Part shown: positions 1-10,446 of the stretch, in pieces
Layout: each line of letters begins with the position of its first letter
How positions within the stretch are numbered: the first letter of the stretch is position 1
From: Floccularia luteovirens
Lineage: Eukaryota > Basidiomycota > Agaricomycetes > Agaricales > Squamanitaceae
NCBI GenBank assembly: GCA_009739215.1
Contig: VSJF01000003.1
Span: 124,001 to 188,000 of the forward strand
Length of the DNA stretch: 64,000 nucleotides
Direction of reading: 5' to 3'
The notes under the pieces: generated by a model
What the model was told of the DNA's origin: nothing
What the model saw: the letters and a program-made list of their open reading frames with translations, nothing else
The model's database searches: none
Made by a program: the position numbers and the translations under genes

Positions 1-278
1 CTACATGAGTTTGCATGTGTAAGTTATATATTATTGTCAATCCATTCTGAGATACTAACTACTGCTGCAGTTGAGTGAAGGCTTGCAAAGGCCTCATGTT
101 GTACTATTAATGTATCTTCTAGCAATAATTTTCCAGACATGTAAATCTCTATGTATGCAACTGCACTACAACAAGAGGGTAATGGGCATGCTTAATGACA
201 TAGCTAACCAAGTGCAAGATAATTTCATCTCATGGGTGATCAGTGTGTAAGTCTTGCAGTCAAATAATTTATTCTAAT
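1..278. other. Unassigned AT-rich flank
   Basis: No gene or repeat family seen elsewhere in the window was recognised here. It borders the outer end of an old C-family LTR that begins at 279, so it may be the pre-insertion locus or part of another decayed element. Confidence 0.4.
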
Positions 279-287
279 TGTTACCAT

Positions 288-643
288 TGTTGAGCAGCAC
301 CCTGTTTTACACAGTAGAGGGGACTAATCTTACCTTAGAGCTTACTTAGGACTTAGAGACTTAGTGCTAGTACTGACTACTACGAATATAATTCGACAAA
401 GGACATAAGGTCCAGTAGCTCTACTTATATACATAATTGCTGTTTGTACAGCTTTGTACAATGGTCCGTGCGCAGGTACACTAACATATCATGTGACTAC
501 ATATGGAAGGTTTATAGAACCTTGTAGAATGTTCGTGGATATCACGTGCCATAGAGCATATGAGTGTGAGACACGTCATCAGTCACGTGCTCCATCACAT
601 GATCAATTATGTAATCAGTCATGTGATTGTTGCTGTCGCAACA
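288..643 (-). repeat. Solo LTR, family A1 (copia type)
   Basis: The plus strand reads TGTTGAGCAGC...GTCGCAACA, the reverse of the sense seen in the full copia element at 33.9-40.8 kb. A perfect 5-bp TSD ACCAT flanks it (283-287 and 644-648). No internal region is present, so it is a solo LTR left by LTR-LTR recombination. Confidence 0.9.
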
Positions 644-773
644 ACCATTTGTGATATTTGCATCGTCGTTTGCTTGTCTCATTGTAAGAATGTCCAAATT
701 AGGAAATGGGTTGGTTCATCAGCAAATCCTGATTTTAGTCCAACTTGAGCCATAGTAAGCCATAGCACCTGTA

Positions 774-1378
774 TGTTATGACCTTATCTGGATACGTGCT
801 ATCTTCCTGGACTTTAGAACGCGTGCGCAATGCGTTCCTGCCTTGTTTACTTGTTTTCCATACACGTTTTGTATTTGACTCGCATTCTGCTTCTATTAAC
901 TCATAGTGACTTGTGTCTGCTTCTAAATGACTTGTAGACACTTCTGTATGACTCTGCACTGACTCGTAGCTTACTGAGCAGACACGCGTTTAGCTATTAT
1001 TAGAAGTAGCATACTTGTATTTAAGTAGCGCGAAACTACAGTCAAGCCTCAGCTTGATCTTAGTTTCGAATACCTCTTAACACAAGCGATTATTCTGTTA
1101 CCTCAGTGATGACTAAGTGACTCTCCCTCCCTTGTCTAGGATAGCAAGATCGTTGTAAATAATGGCATGGACGACACCGTATAGCCTGAAACACCTGGCT
1201 GTTCCCACCTCTGTAACTGACCTCAGAGAGACCCCGACAGGTGATTTGTAACCTGTGTGGTAGCGTAACCTACCATCATGCTAGGGAAATCTGACTAGCA
1301 AAACCCAACTGTTCCCTAACCCAGACGCATCTACGACGAGACCAGTAAACGACGATGCTTAAACCTCAAACAGTAACA
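774..1378 (+). repeat. Solo LTR, family C (C1)
   Basis: It runs TGTTATGACC...CAGTAACA, 605 bp, with a perfect TSD CTGTA (769-773, 1379-1383). It contains a TATTTAAG TATA-like box near 1018. Full-length relatives at 8136, 11854 and 18701 have exactly the same length. Confidence 0.92.
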
Positions 1379-1770
1379 CTGTAGTGATCCATAGTGACCC
1401 ATAGTGACCCATAGATTTTGGCTATTTTCCATAGTAACTCATAGTAGTTCATAGATTTCAGTCATTTTCCATAGCAACCCATAGTGACCTATAGTAGTCT
1501 ATAGATGTTGGTTATTTTCCATAGTGTCTCATAGATCCATAGTGACCCATAGTGGCTCATAGATGTCAATCATTTTCATAGTAATCCATAGTAACTCATA
1601 GTAACCCATAGTATTCATAGTATTCTATAGTAACTCATAGTATCTATAGTATTCCATAGTGATCCATAGTATTCCATAGTAACTCATAGTAGTCCATAGA
1701 TATTAATCATTTCCATAGTATTCTATAGATGCTATATAAATTTGTATAATAATGTATAGTAATCTGTAGT
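1379..1770 (+). repeat. Tandem CCATAG-type subrepeats inside K1
   Basis: Loose tandem array of 10-11 bp units built on CCATAGTGAC, broken by longer spacers containing GTCATTTTCC. The same array recurs at about 6470-6850 in K2. It belongs to the K element and shows no CRISPR-like regularity. Confidence 0.75.
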
Positions 1771-2104
1771 ATTTTGACTTAGAGTACTATTCCACTTTTT
1801 GGATTAGATAAGCAAAACATCGAACTTGGACTTAGAAAGATTTTTGGACTTAGAAAAAAAAAATTTTTTGAAGTTCAAATTTCAACTTCAGCAAAGTCAC
1901 GTGACCTGTGGCTGATGTGGCATACTTCGAACTTCAACTTTTTTTTTTGCTTTGAAGTTTTCAACCTTCATCTTGGTAAGTTATTCTTTCCTTCTTTTCT
2001 TTTACTGACATTCTTTTTCTAGATTCATTTCATTATCATATATCTCTGCCATATCTGCTTATTGTCAGGACCTAGGGATGGAAGGAGTTGAGGAGATGTG
2101 ATAG

Positions 2105-2530
2105 CTTGGGCATTTGGTATGTTTTGTGTCTGCTTTTTTCCTCTTTTTTTTATATGTTTTCAACTTTCTCCTCTGTATGTCCGACTTTTTCCTTCTTTTT
2201 TTATACATTTCCTCTCTTTCTAGTTATGTTTTCAATCTCCTTTCTCTTGTTTCATGTGTCCGACTTTTTTCCTTGTTTTTTCATATGTTTTCAACTTTTT
2301 TCTTTCTTTCTATATGTTTCCAACTTTTTTTTGCCTTTTTTGGTATGTTTCCAACCTTTCCCTTTTTTGTCATGTTTCTGACTTCTTCTGTCTTTTCAGT
2401 TATGTTTTCCGACTTGATATAAGTTGGAAAAAAAACAGTTTTTTTTTCGACTTTCTATGTTTTTTTTCCCCAACTTTTTATGTTTTTTTGTCTGACTTTT
2501 TTTGTCTTTTTTTAAATTTCTTCTATGTAG
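2105..2530 (+). repeat. Pyrimidine-rich low-complexity tract in K1
   Basis: Long T runs broken by CCAACTTTTT and ATGTTT motifs give several overlapping Phe/Ser/Cys-rich open frames. These are treated as composition artefacts. The equivalent tract in K2 is 7224-7740, and K3 carries the reverse, A-rich form at about 32225-32400. Confidence 0.75.
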
Positions 2531-2900
2531 TATTATATAGTAGTATGTAGTAATTGTAGTAGTAAAAATAAAATGAATATAATAAAATAAATAATCCAAT
2601 AAAGTATATATACTATTATAGTAGTGCTATGGAGTGCTCTGGAGTTGGGAACCCATGCTATGGGCACTATGGGCACTATGGCATTATGGAGTACTCCATA
2701 GTGCTCCATAGTTGACCCAAGGTTTGCTGATGTTGCTAGTCAGATTTCCCTAGCACAATAGTAGGAGATATCACTATACAAGTATTTAACTGTCATCTAT
2801 TGGGGCCTCTCTGAGGTTAGTTACAGAGGATAAACATATAGGCCTTTCAGCATGTATAGTGTCATCTGTGCCATTATATACAATGATTCTGTCATCTTCA

Positions 2901-2984
2901 TTAGTAGTATAGCCCCTCTAAGCAACAGTAAGAACCCCAGGTAAGATAGTTCCTATCACTGTGTGTGACAGGCACTGCTCAACA
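2901..2984 (+). repeat. Fragment of copia LTR family B cut at an inversion breakpoint
   Basis: On the minus strand, 2984 to 2901 matches the first ~84 bp of the B LTR (compare 40426 onward) and then stops. The next LTR bases appear at 33863, after a loss of about 3 nt. The flanking TTTGC at 2985-2989 is the reverse complement of GCAAA, which flanks the copia element at 40848-40852. Confidence 0.8.
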
Positions 2985-3214
2985 TTTGCAACCTTTCCTG
3001 GATCTATCATCCATTTATTGCTTTGAATATATATGCGCAGTTCAGCACAGATGGCAGAGTCTTCAAGAAGTGAGTGAACCTTCACATGTCAACCTTTCCA
3101 TGACATGGGAAGCTTGCATTCTGATATTCATTGCTTTGTCCATGTGCAAAGACTGTGGCCACCCCACTTTGCAGTAAATCCAAGTGCTTCTGCTACTCTT
3201 TCTGATGCATCAAT

Positions 3215-3589
3215 TGTTGAGCAGCCATGTGTGCAAGACACAGTGGAGGAACTCAAAGATCTTACCTTGTGCTTACTTGGATCACACCTTACGGTTAGTG
3301 TTACTACTACTATCTATAGAATAGGACTAGGTATCTATTCGCATAAGAGTGTCCTTATATACAGTTCTAGCTGTATATACATATTTGCATAAGGGTCTGT
3401 GCTATGTCCGTCATAGTCACATGTCTACTTCATAGAACCTTGTAGAAGGTTATAGAACATGCTTAGTCATACTGCACGTGATGCATAGGGCATATGTGAG
3501 TGTAGTCATGTGACATATCATCTGACATATCATCTGACTCATCACCTGACGAATTATGTAATTCATCATGTGATTGTGCTGACGCAACA
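3215..3589 (-). repeat. Solo LTR, family A2
   Basis: TGTTGAGCAGCC...GACGCAACA with perfect TSD TCAAT (3210-3214, 3590-3594). It interrupts the transposase pseudogene at the IDASERV stretch; the reading resumes on both sides. Confidence 0.9.
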
Positions 3590-3652
3590 TCAATGTCCAA
3601 ATGCTCACATCTCACAATCAAGCCCAAGTAACTCTCTATTGCTCATGCACGA

Positions 3653-4717
3653 TGAAGGGAAGGTAAGTGCAAGTAGGCTCAGAAGCCTAATAGGGAGCAG
3701 CACATCTGTTTGCTAATTCTGAAGAAAGTTCCCTGTTGAGAACTTAGGTAGTTGGATTTAAGGAATGGACTTATAAGTTAAATAACAGAGCATGTGGTGG
3801 TAGTGTGCAGGTGTGGAAAAATGCGAACAAAGTCCACATTGAAGAAGCACAGTTAGATGTGTGTGAGCACATTATCTTGCTGAGTGCAGATGTGCTTGGT
3901 GCATGAAGGATAAATAGGTAGAGAGTGGTTTTTAGATTTTTAGATGCTAACTGATTGGAATGGTAGAAGCTTGTCTTCTTCACTATCTAAGTGACAATCT
4001 TTTATATCTATAGGCATTATGGAAAGAGTACTAAGTAATTGGAGAAATGTACTAAATTTAATGAATGGTAACAGTAAAAAAAATCACAAGGGGCATCACC
4101 AGGAATATATGCTATACTGGTTATAGAATTGTGAAACCCACAAAAGAGATAGAAAGGCTAAGCAACACTGGAGGGCCATCTGGTCTGTCTTGTGGAAACA
4201 CAGCAATGCTGAGTGTTGCTGTGCACTCGCATCATACATGACCAAGGTAGTTGTGATCCTATGTACTAATATTAGCAGAAGCACTGTTTTCTCAGTCTGA
4301 AAAGCAAATCCACATGATAATCCTGATTAAGACTGATGATCAGATAAGTGATGGCACTGATATGGGGGTTTTACCAGCTAATTTTAGGAAACACAGCAGC
4401 TGAGGAGTTTGTAAGCTAAAGTTGATAGTTGATGGCATCAGCGGGCTGCGTAGTCCTCATTAAGCTATGTGGCATCTGGAAGAGTGTGCTGCTGGAATTA
4501 AGAATGGGGGTGTGTGTCTTGGCTATCACTAGTATTGAGCAGGGCATTTATAGCATCTGAGGCTTCCAATATGAAAGTTGGGTAGTCAATTGCATAAGAA
4601 TGACTGATTGTTGTGCTTCGCGTTGTGATCGGTTAGGGATATTCTCTGATGCATATTAGGCTTAGACTATATCTCAGGCTTACTATATCCATTCTGAGGT
4701 AGTAGAGGTTTCCCACA
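3653..4717. repeat. Solo LTR, family F (F0, 1.07 kb)
   Basis: TGAAGGGAAGGTAAG...GTTTCCCACA. Related copies are at 12589, 16626 and 29827. The flanks ACGA and ATGA fit a 4-bp TSD with one mismatch. It lies within the transposase pseudogene, whose reading continues on both sides. Confidence 0.75.
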
Positions 4718-4878
4718 ATGATATGACTATAAACCTATTGGTCTCCCAATGAAGTTTGTTTTTTTTGACTTGACAAGCTTCATTATGTCTGCTAGGCCCT
4801 TTTCCAATTGTTTCAAGTACTCCTTCTGTTTTAGCTGACATTGTTCACAAATTGAAACCTCAAGTTTCTGGCATTTTC

Positions 4879-5233
4879 TGTTGTGACAGCAACAATCACA
4901 TGACTGATTACATAATTGATCATGTGATGGAGCACATGACTGATAACATGTCTCACACTTATATGCTCTATAGCACGTGATACTCATGAACATTCTATAA
5001 GCTTCTACAAGCTTCTATATGTAGTCACATGATATGTTAGTGTATACTTGCACAGACTATTGTACAAAGGTGTACAAACACCAATTATATATATAAGTAG
5101 AGCTACTGGACCTTATGTCCTTGATCGAATTTACTTTGTAGTAGTCAGTACTAAGTTCTAAGTCTCTAAGTCTAAGTAAGCATAAAGGTAAGAACAGTCC
5201 CCTTCACTGTGTGATACAGGGCACTGCTCAACA
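4879..5233 (+). repeat. Solo LTR, family A1
   Basis: TGTTGTGACAGC...TGCTCAACA in sense orientation. A TATATATATAAGTAG TATA box lies near 5086. The flanks TTTTC and TTTTT are an imperfect TSD. It is inserted in the transposase pseudogene. Confidence 0.82.
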
Positions 5234-5572
5234 TTTTTATGGTGGTACAGCTGGCAATTGCTGGCTCCCTGATTTCAAGCTGACAACACTAAGCTCCAAC
5301 TCAGCTTCATCAGCTTCGTCATCTGCATCATTGACATAATTGTCAAGATCATTATCTGAAAGATAGTGAGTAAGTTCCATAGGAGACAGTCCTTCTGCCC
5401 ACTAGCTTCCAACTGTTGCAGATTAGACTCTGGTGTCAATGTTGGTCTGCTCGGGTTTTGAAGTGCTTGATTCACAGGCTTGCTTTTTTTGAAAGAAGTT
5501 ATGCATCATCACAACACTTGCATCTAGGCTGCAATCCAAATGGTTTGTATATTTCACTTTCATACTACTGGG

Positions 5573-5965
5573 TGTAAGAGCAACTGGGCAGTTCGTGCAA
5601 TGTGTGTTTCGAAGTGTTACAAGCAGGCTGCAAAACAGGAAGCATGTCGAACTGGACAGGAAATCTGAAGTTATTATATTGTAAAGTATATATATTCTAT
5701 CTACTCACCTGGATAGGAAATCCAAAGAGAAAAGTCTAAGAATTTCTATCCAGGGGTGTTGCTATATATGTGGATAAAAATAGAAGAGGTATTGAAGGAG
5801 AGTTACCATCTTAGATGAGTGGCAATCTTAGTAACTGTATCTAAATATATAACTCCCTGATAGTAAGTATGTTGAAGTTGTATTGAGGGTAGTGGGAAGT
5901 GGTGTCAAGGTATTGCTGAGTGGTTTCAAAGGGTTCAAAGAATTGAACTTGGGGTTCCCCTTACA
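5573..5965 (-). repeat. Solo LTR, family G (GypsyA LTR)
   Basis: The plus strand reads TGTAAGAGCAACTGGG...GGTTCCCCTTACA, 393 bp, with perfect TSD CTGGG (5568-5572, 5966-5970). It is the same family as the two LTRs of GypsyA. Confidence 0.9.
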
Positions 5966-7223
5966 CTGGGTATCAAGGAAATAAACTTACAATTTTTTCA
6001 TCCTCTCATACTCCTTTGCTTCTTCTTGCACTCTTTGTGCCCTGTGTTGCTTTGACTGGAGAGAATTGCTACTATATCCCAGACTTTGATTAGCCTCTGT
6101 CTTCTTCTAGTTGCTGTAAGTCTTCAGTTGCATCAATTGACCAAATGCTGACTGCTTTTCAGGCTTTATGACAGAGTTTTCAAGTGCCCTGATCTCCTCC
6201 TTATCAAAATCTGACAGACTCTCCTTAGAACCCAAATATTCTGCCTTCACATCCTCATTAAACCCATATTCTGAATCAGGCTAGTATTCCACACCCCCAT
6301 TGTAACTGCATTCAATCTCTGACTTTGAACTGAGAAGCTTAATGACCACCTGTGAGGATAACTTTTCACTTGGGCCCTCATGTTCATTGACAGTTATGGG
6401 AGGAAGCTCAGGATTGTTCATTAGCAAATTCTTATTTTAGTTCAACTTGAGCCATAGTAAGCCATAGTACCTGTAGTGATCCATAGTGACTCATAGTGAT
6501 CCATAGATTTTGGTCATTTTCCATAGTAACCCATAGTGACCCATAGATTTTGGCTATTTTCTATAGTAACCCATAGTAGTCCATAGATTTCAGTCATTTT
6601 CCATAGCAACCCATAGTAACTCATAGTAGTCCATAGATATTGATTATTTTCCATAGTGTCTCATAGATTTTGGCTATTTTCCATAGTGACCCATAGTGAC
6701 CCATAGATGTCAATCATTTCCATAGTAACCCATAGTAACCCATAGTAACCCATAGTATTCATAGTGATCCATAGTATTCCATAGTAACTCATAGTAGTCT
6801 ATAGATATTAATCATTTCCATAGTATTCTATAGATGCTATATAAATTTGTATAATGATGTATAGTAATCTGTAGTATTTTGACTTAGAGTACTATTCCGC
6901 TTTTTGGATTAGATAAGCAAAACATCGGACTTGGACTTAGAAAGATTTTTGGATTTGGACTTAGAAAAAAAAATTTTTTGAAGTTCAAATTTCAACTTCA
7001 GCAAAGTCATGTGACCTGTGGCTGACATGGCATACTTCGAACTTCAACTTTTTTTTTTGCTTTGAAGTTTTCAACCTTCATCTTTGTAAGTCATTCTTTT
7101 CTCCTTTTCTTTTACTGACATTCTTTTCCTAGATTCATTCCATTATCATACATCTTTGCCATATCTACTCATTGTCAGAACCTAGAAATGGAAGGAGTTG
7201 AGGAGATGTGATAGCTTGGGCAT

Positions 7224-7740
7224 TTGATATGTTTTGTGTCTGCTTTTTTTCTTTTTTTTTATGTTTTCAACTATTTTCCTTGTATGTCTGACTTTTTCCT
7301 TCTTTTTTTATATATTTCCTCTCTTTCTAGTTATGTTTTCAATTCCCCTTCTCTTGTTTCATATGTTTCCTTGTTTTTTCCTTGTTTTTTCATATGTTTT
7401 AAACTTTTTTCTTTTTTTCTATATGTTTCCAACTTTTTTTGCCTTTTTTGGTATGTTTCCAATCTTTCTCTTTTTTGTCATGTTTCTAACTTCTTCTGTC
7501 TTTTTAGTTATGTTTTTCGACTTGATATGTTTTTTTTCCAACTTGGTATGTTTTTTTTATGTTTTTTTCTCCAACTTTTTATTTTTTTTCAATGTTTTTT
7601 TTTCAACTTTTTTTATGTTTTTTTATGTTTTTTTTTCCAACTTTTTTATGTTTTTTTTTTTGACTTCTTATGTTTTTTTTTCCAACTTTTTATGTTTTTT
7701 TGTCTGACTTTTTTTGTCTTTTTTTTATTTCTTCTATGTA
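7224..7740 (+). repeat. T-rich low-complexity tract in K2
   Basis: Runs of T with periodic CCAACTTTTT and ATGTTTTTT blocks. The two long overlapping frames are almost only Phe, Ser, Val and Cys, and are not credible proteins. Confidence 0.75.
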
Positions 7741-8135
7741 GTATTATATAGTAGTGTGTAGTAATTATAGTAGTAAAAATAAAATGAATATAATAAAATG
7801 AATAATTCAATAAAGTATATATACTATTATAGTAGTACTATGGAGCACTTCATAGTGCTCCATAATGCTACAGGAGTGCTATGGAGTACTTTGGAGTTGG
7901 GAACTCATGCTATAAGTACTATGGACACTATAGCTCACTATAGGTTACTATACAAATATCTATGGAGCACTATGGAGTATTATGGAGCACTATATAGATG
8001 CCTATTCATCTATGGAGCACTACAGAAATGCTTATGTATCTATGGAGCACTATGGAGTGCTACTGGAGTACTCTGGAGTTGGGAACCTATGCTATGGGCA
8101 CTATGGGCACTATGGCACTATGAAGTGCTCCATAG

Positions 8136-8740
8136 TGTTACCGTTTGGGGTTTTAGTGTCGTTCTTTGCTGGTCTCGTCATAGGTGTGTCTGGGTTAGGG
8201 AGTGGTTGGGTTTTGCTAGTCAGATTTCCCTAGCACGATGGTAGGTTATGCTACCACACAGGTTACAAACCACCTGTCGGGGTCTCTCTGAGGTCAGTTA
8301 CAGAGGTGGGGACAGCCAGGCGTTTCAGGCTGTATGATGTTGTCCATGCCATTATTTACAATGATCTTGCCATCCTAGACAAGGGAGGGAGAGTCACTTA
8401 GTTGTCACTGAGGTAACAGAATAATCGCTTGTGTTAAGAGGTATTCGAAACTAAGATCAAGCTGAGGCTTGACTGTAGTTTCGCACTACTTAAAAATGAG
8501 TAAACTACTTCTAATAATAACCTGTTGCGTGCTTGCTCAGTAAGCTACGAGTCAACGCAGAGTCATACAGAAGTATCTACAAGTCATTTAGAAGCCTACA
8601 CAAGTCACTACGAGTTAATAGAAGTAAAATGCGAGTCATATACAAAACGTGTATGAGAAAGTAATAAACGAGGCGGGAACGCGTTGTGCACGCATTCTAA
8701 AGTCCAGGGAGATAGCGCATATCCGGATAAGGTCATAATA
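8136..8740 (-). repeat. Solo LTR, family C (C2)
   Basis: 605 bp, reverse orientation (TGTTACCGTTTGG...GGTCATAATA), perfect TSD CATAG (8131-8135, 8741-8745). Inserted in K2. Confidence 0.92.
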
Positions 8741-9016
8741 CATAGTGCTTTATAGTTGACCCAAGATTTGCTGATGAGCCCAAACTGATGGTCAGACAGC
8801 CTCCTATTTAATCCAGGTTCATTTGACATATCACACACTATTTCCAAGTCCCCAACTTCATGCTTAATGCCTGTTTACAAATTGGTCCATAGCTTGCCAT
8901 CATATATATCAGTTATGTTGATTGTCATATTGCATTTTTAGACTTTAAAAAAAATTTCTTTTTCTTCAACATTAACAATCTACTCCTCACTTTTCTAAAA
9001 GTTTCAACTCCTCTCT

Positions 9017-10341
9017 ATGCCTGCTCAATCATTCAATGAAATCAATGCTACTGAATTGGCTCTGGAAGAGCAATGACACCAACTTGAAGAGAAGATGGTA
9101 GAGATATGGGAGAGACGGCAGTTGGCTACAGAAGCAAGAGCAGAAGAGGAGAGAAGGTTGTGGGAGGAGGCCAAGAAGGCAGAGGAAGCACAGGCTATAG
9201 AGATAGCAAAGAAGGCTGCCAAGGAAAGGGCTGAGGAGAAAGAGTGTGTGGCTAAACAAGCCAAGAGGCAGGTAGCCTCTAGAAAACACAAAATGACAGA
9301 GATGCCAGAGATGCCAGAGGCGGGCCCTTTGAAATGGCCTAGGGGCATCGATTGGCAAACAATAAAGGCAGAGTGTGCCACCTATGTCAAGTGCAGCATG
9401 CTATGTAAGTGGCCCATTCCACATAAAGGAGTGTGCATAAAGAGCACTTTCTGTCAATTCTGCCAGCAACACAAGATCATGTGCATGCTGGCAATGGACA
9501 AGGAAACAGCAGAGCAGCAGCAAGCAGAGGAACAAAACAGGAGGAGGGTCAGGCATGCCCAGGCAGCATAGGGAATGACAATCCCCACTGGTAATGGTAA
9601 TTTCATTACCAGTTATCTAGAGATGTAGATAAAGATGCAACAAGATCTTGTAGTAGGCATTGTCTCCATGGCTGAGAGCCTAAAGAAGATGAAGGAGTTG
9701 ATGAAAACTCTGATAGGACTAGTGGTGGCAGAACAGAAGATGGAAACGGAGGTTGTGGAGGTGGAAAGTTATTAGAGTGTAAATAGTGTGTATTCAATTA
9801 AGAGGAAAGTATGCTACAGAGGCCTCCTTATATACAATTTAGGAAGGCCTAGACTACTGTTCTAGACTGCTCAGGGTAGTGCTTCTAGCTTACCCTGACA
9901 GCTTCTAGTCTACTTCTATTGCTATGATACCAGTGCTTCTAGACTATCCTGAGTGCTTCTAGTCTACCCTGAGTACTTCTAGGCTACCCTGATAGAAGCA
10001 CCTCTGGTATCTATATAAGACCACTGGTTTCCAACCAGAACTCATTCTTCCTTTCCCTTCTATTCTACTACTATCTTATACTGTCTGTACATATAGCAAT
10101 AGACTATTGTAACAAAAGTACATCAGAATTAGGGGAGGAAACAGAGCAGGAGTTAGAAATGGAGAAGGAGAAGGAGAAGAGGAGAAGAGAAAAGGGAAAA
10201 GAGAAAGCTAAGGAGACAAATGAAGACTTTGTTGATGATGAAGCAGAGGAGGGAAGTGACAAGGAATTGGAGGAGGAGGAGGATGATGAACATGTGGGGT
10301 TGATACAAATGGAAAGAGATGATGGAGATGAGACAGAGTAG
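9017..10341 (+). pseudogene. Charged coiled-coil protein with a Cys cluster, broken by an LTR
   Basis: An ATG at 9017 starts a frame with one stop at 9074, then an R/E/K/A-rich coiled coil. A Cys cluster follows (KCSMLCKWP, then STFCQFCQQHKIMC) and the frame closes at 9571. After a gap the same style resumes (SMAESLKKMKELMK) and runs into a solo LTR at 9770-10114. Removing that LTR and one TSD copy keeps the frame open across the join (VEVES then TSELGEETE) into a highly acidic tail ending at 10341. The architecture (charged coil, zinc-cluster-like Cys pairs, acidic tail) resembles a family of basidiomycete hypothetical proteins that is often multi-copy. Whether it is a host gene or transposon-derived is unknown. 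The exon structure between 9571 and 9606 was not resolved. Confidence 0.5.
9770..10114. repeat. Solo LTR, family H, inside the coiled-coil gene
   Basis: TATTAGAGTG...TTGTAACA, 345 bp, probably TGTTA...TAACA originally. Perfect TSD AAAGT (9765-9769, 10115-10119). No second copy is in the window. Its removal restores an open frame through the host ORF. Confidence 0.75.
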
Positions 10342-10446
10342 AGTGGTTTTTGTTTCTTTTCTTTTTCTTTTATTGTACATACTATAACATACCATATTAT
10401 ACTATATTTTGTCTTTTCTTTTATTTTATTTTCTTTTTATCATCTA

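Larger units (their letters stand above)
717..2732. mobile_element. K1: non-autonomous TIR element with CCATAG subrepeats
   Basis: The ends are CATCAGCAAA and TTTGCTGATG, an inverted repeat that is also found at the ends of K2 (6419-8776) and K3 (31804-33716). TT flanks both sides (715-716, 2733-2734), a possible 2-bp TSD. The left part carries many CCATAG motifs and the right part many CTATGG motifs, so the two halves can pair. A pyrimidine-rich tract lies between. There is no convincing ORF. A 605-bp C LTR is nested inside (774-1378), so the element itself is about 1.4 kb. The superfamily is not known. Confidence 0.6.
279..2900 (-). repeat. C-family LTR remnant, left half, split by two insertions and an inversion
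   Basis: Pieces 279-287, 649-716 and 2733-2900 together align with the minus-strand reading of the 605-bp C LTR (compare 8136-8740), although strongly diverged. An A-family solo LTR (288-643) and a K element (717-2732) interrupt it. The homology stops abruptly at about 2900, and the missing part lies in opposite orientation ending at about 33862. This is one of the lines of evidence for an inversion. Confidence 0.65.
6419..8776. mobile_element. K2: second CATCAGCAAA-TIR element
   Basis: The ends are CATTAGCAAA and TTTGCTGATG. The interior is nearly the same as K1: CCATAG array, a GAAGTTCAA...TTGAAGTT palindromic stretch, the T-rich tract and a CTATGG-rich right end. It is inserted in the transposase pseudogene between the QFGL and NPELPP stretches. 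It carries a nested C LTR at 8136-8740, so its own length is about 1.75 kb. A clean TSD is not visible for this copy. Confidence 0.6.
2985..8880 (-). pseudogene. DDE transposase pseudogene, N-terminal half, riddled with insertions
   Basis: Segments 8777-8880, 5966-6418, 5234-5572, 4718-4878, 3590-3652 and 2985-3214, read on the minus strand in that order, give one protein of a transposase family that I recognise as very common in Agaricomycete genomes. Seen in order: a stretch with NPELPPITVNEHEGP, a Q/K/E-rich coiled region, CEQCQLKQKEYLKQLEKGL, KKTNFIG, and IDASERVAEALGFTAKWGG followed by SLLEDSAICAELR. Stop codons interrupt it, and LTRs A1, A2, F and G plus element K2 sit inside. The reading stops at 2985 at a copia LTR. 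The continuation (IIPATATKYLQ...) is at 40848 on the plus strand. The family name and exact superfamily are from memory and uncertain. Confidence 0.65.

Noticed and set aside
1379..1770. Regular short repeats resembling a CRISPR array
   Set aside because: Units are 10-11 bp with irregular spacers, the same array occurs in another transposon copy, and the genome is eukaryotic.
2088..2550. Three overlapping long Phe/Ser/Cys-rich frames that look like membrane proteins
   Set aside because: They arise from a T-rich low-complexity tract inside K1, overlap in two frames and repeat in K2 (7224-7751). No codon structure or family.
7798..8244. 148-codon frame across the right end of K2
   Set aside because: It runs from CTATGG subrepeats straight into a C LTR whose border is fixed by a TSD; it is a chance frame.
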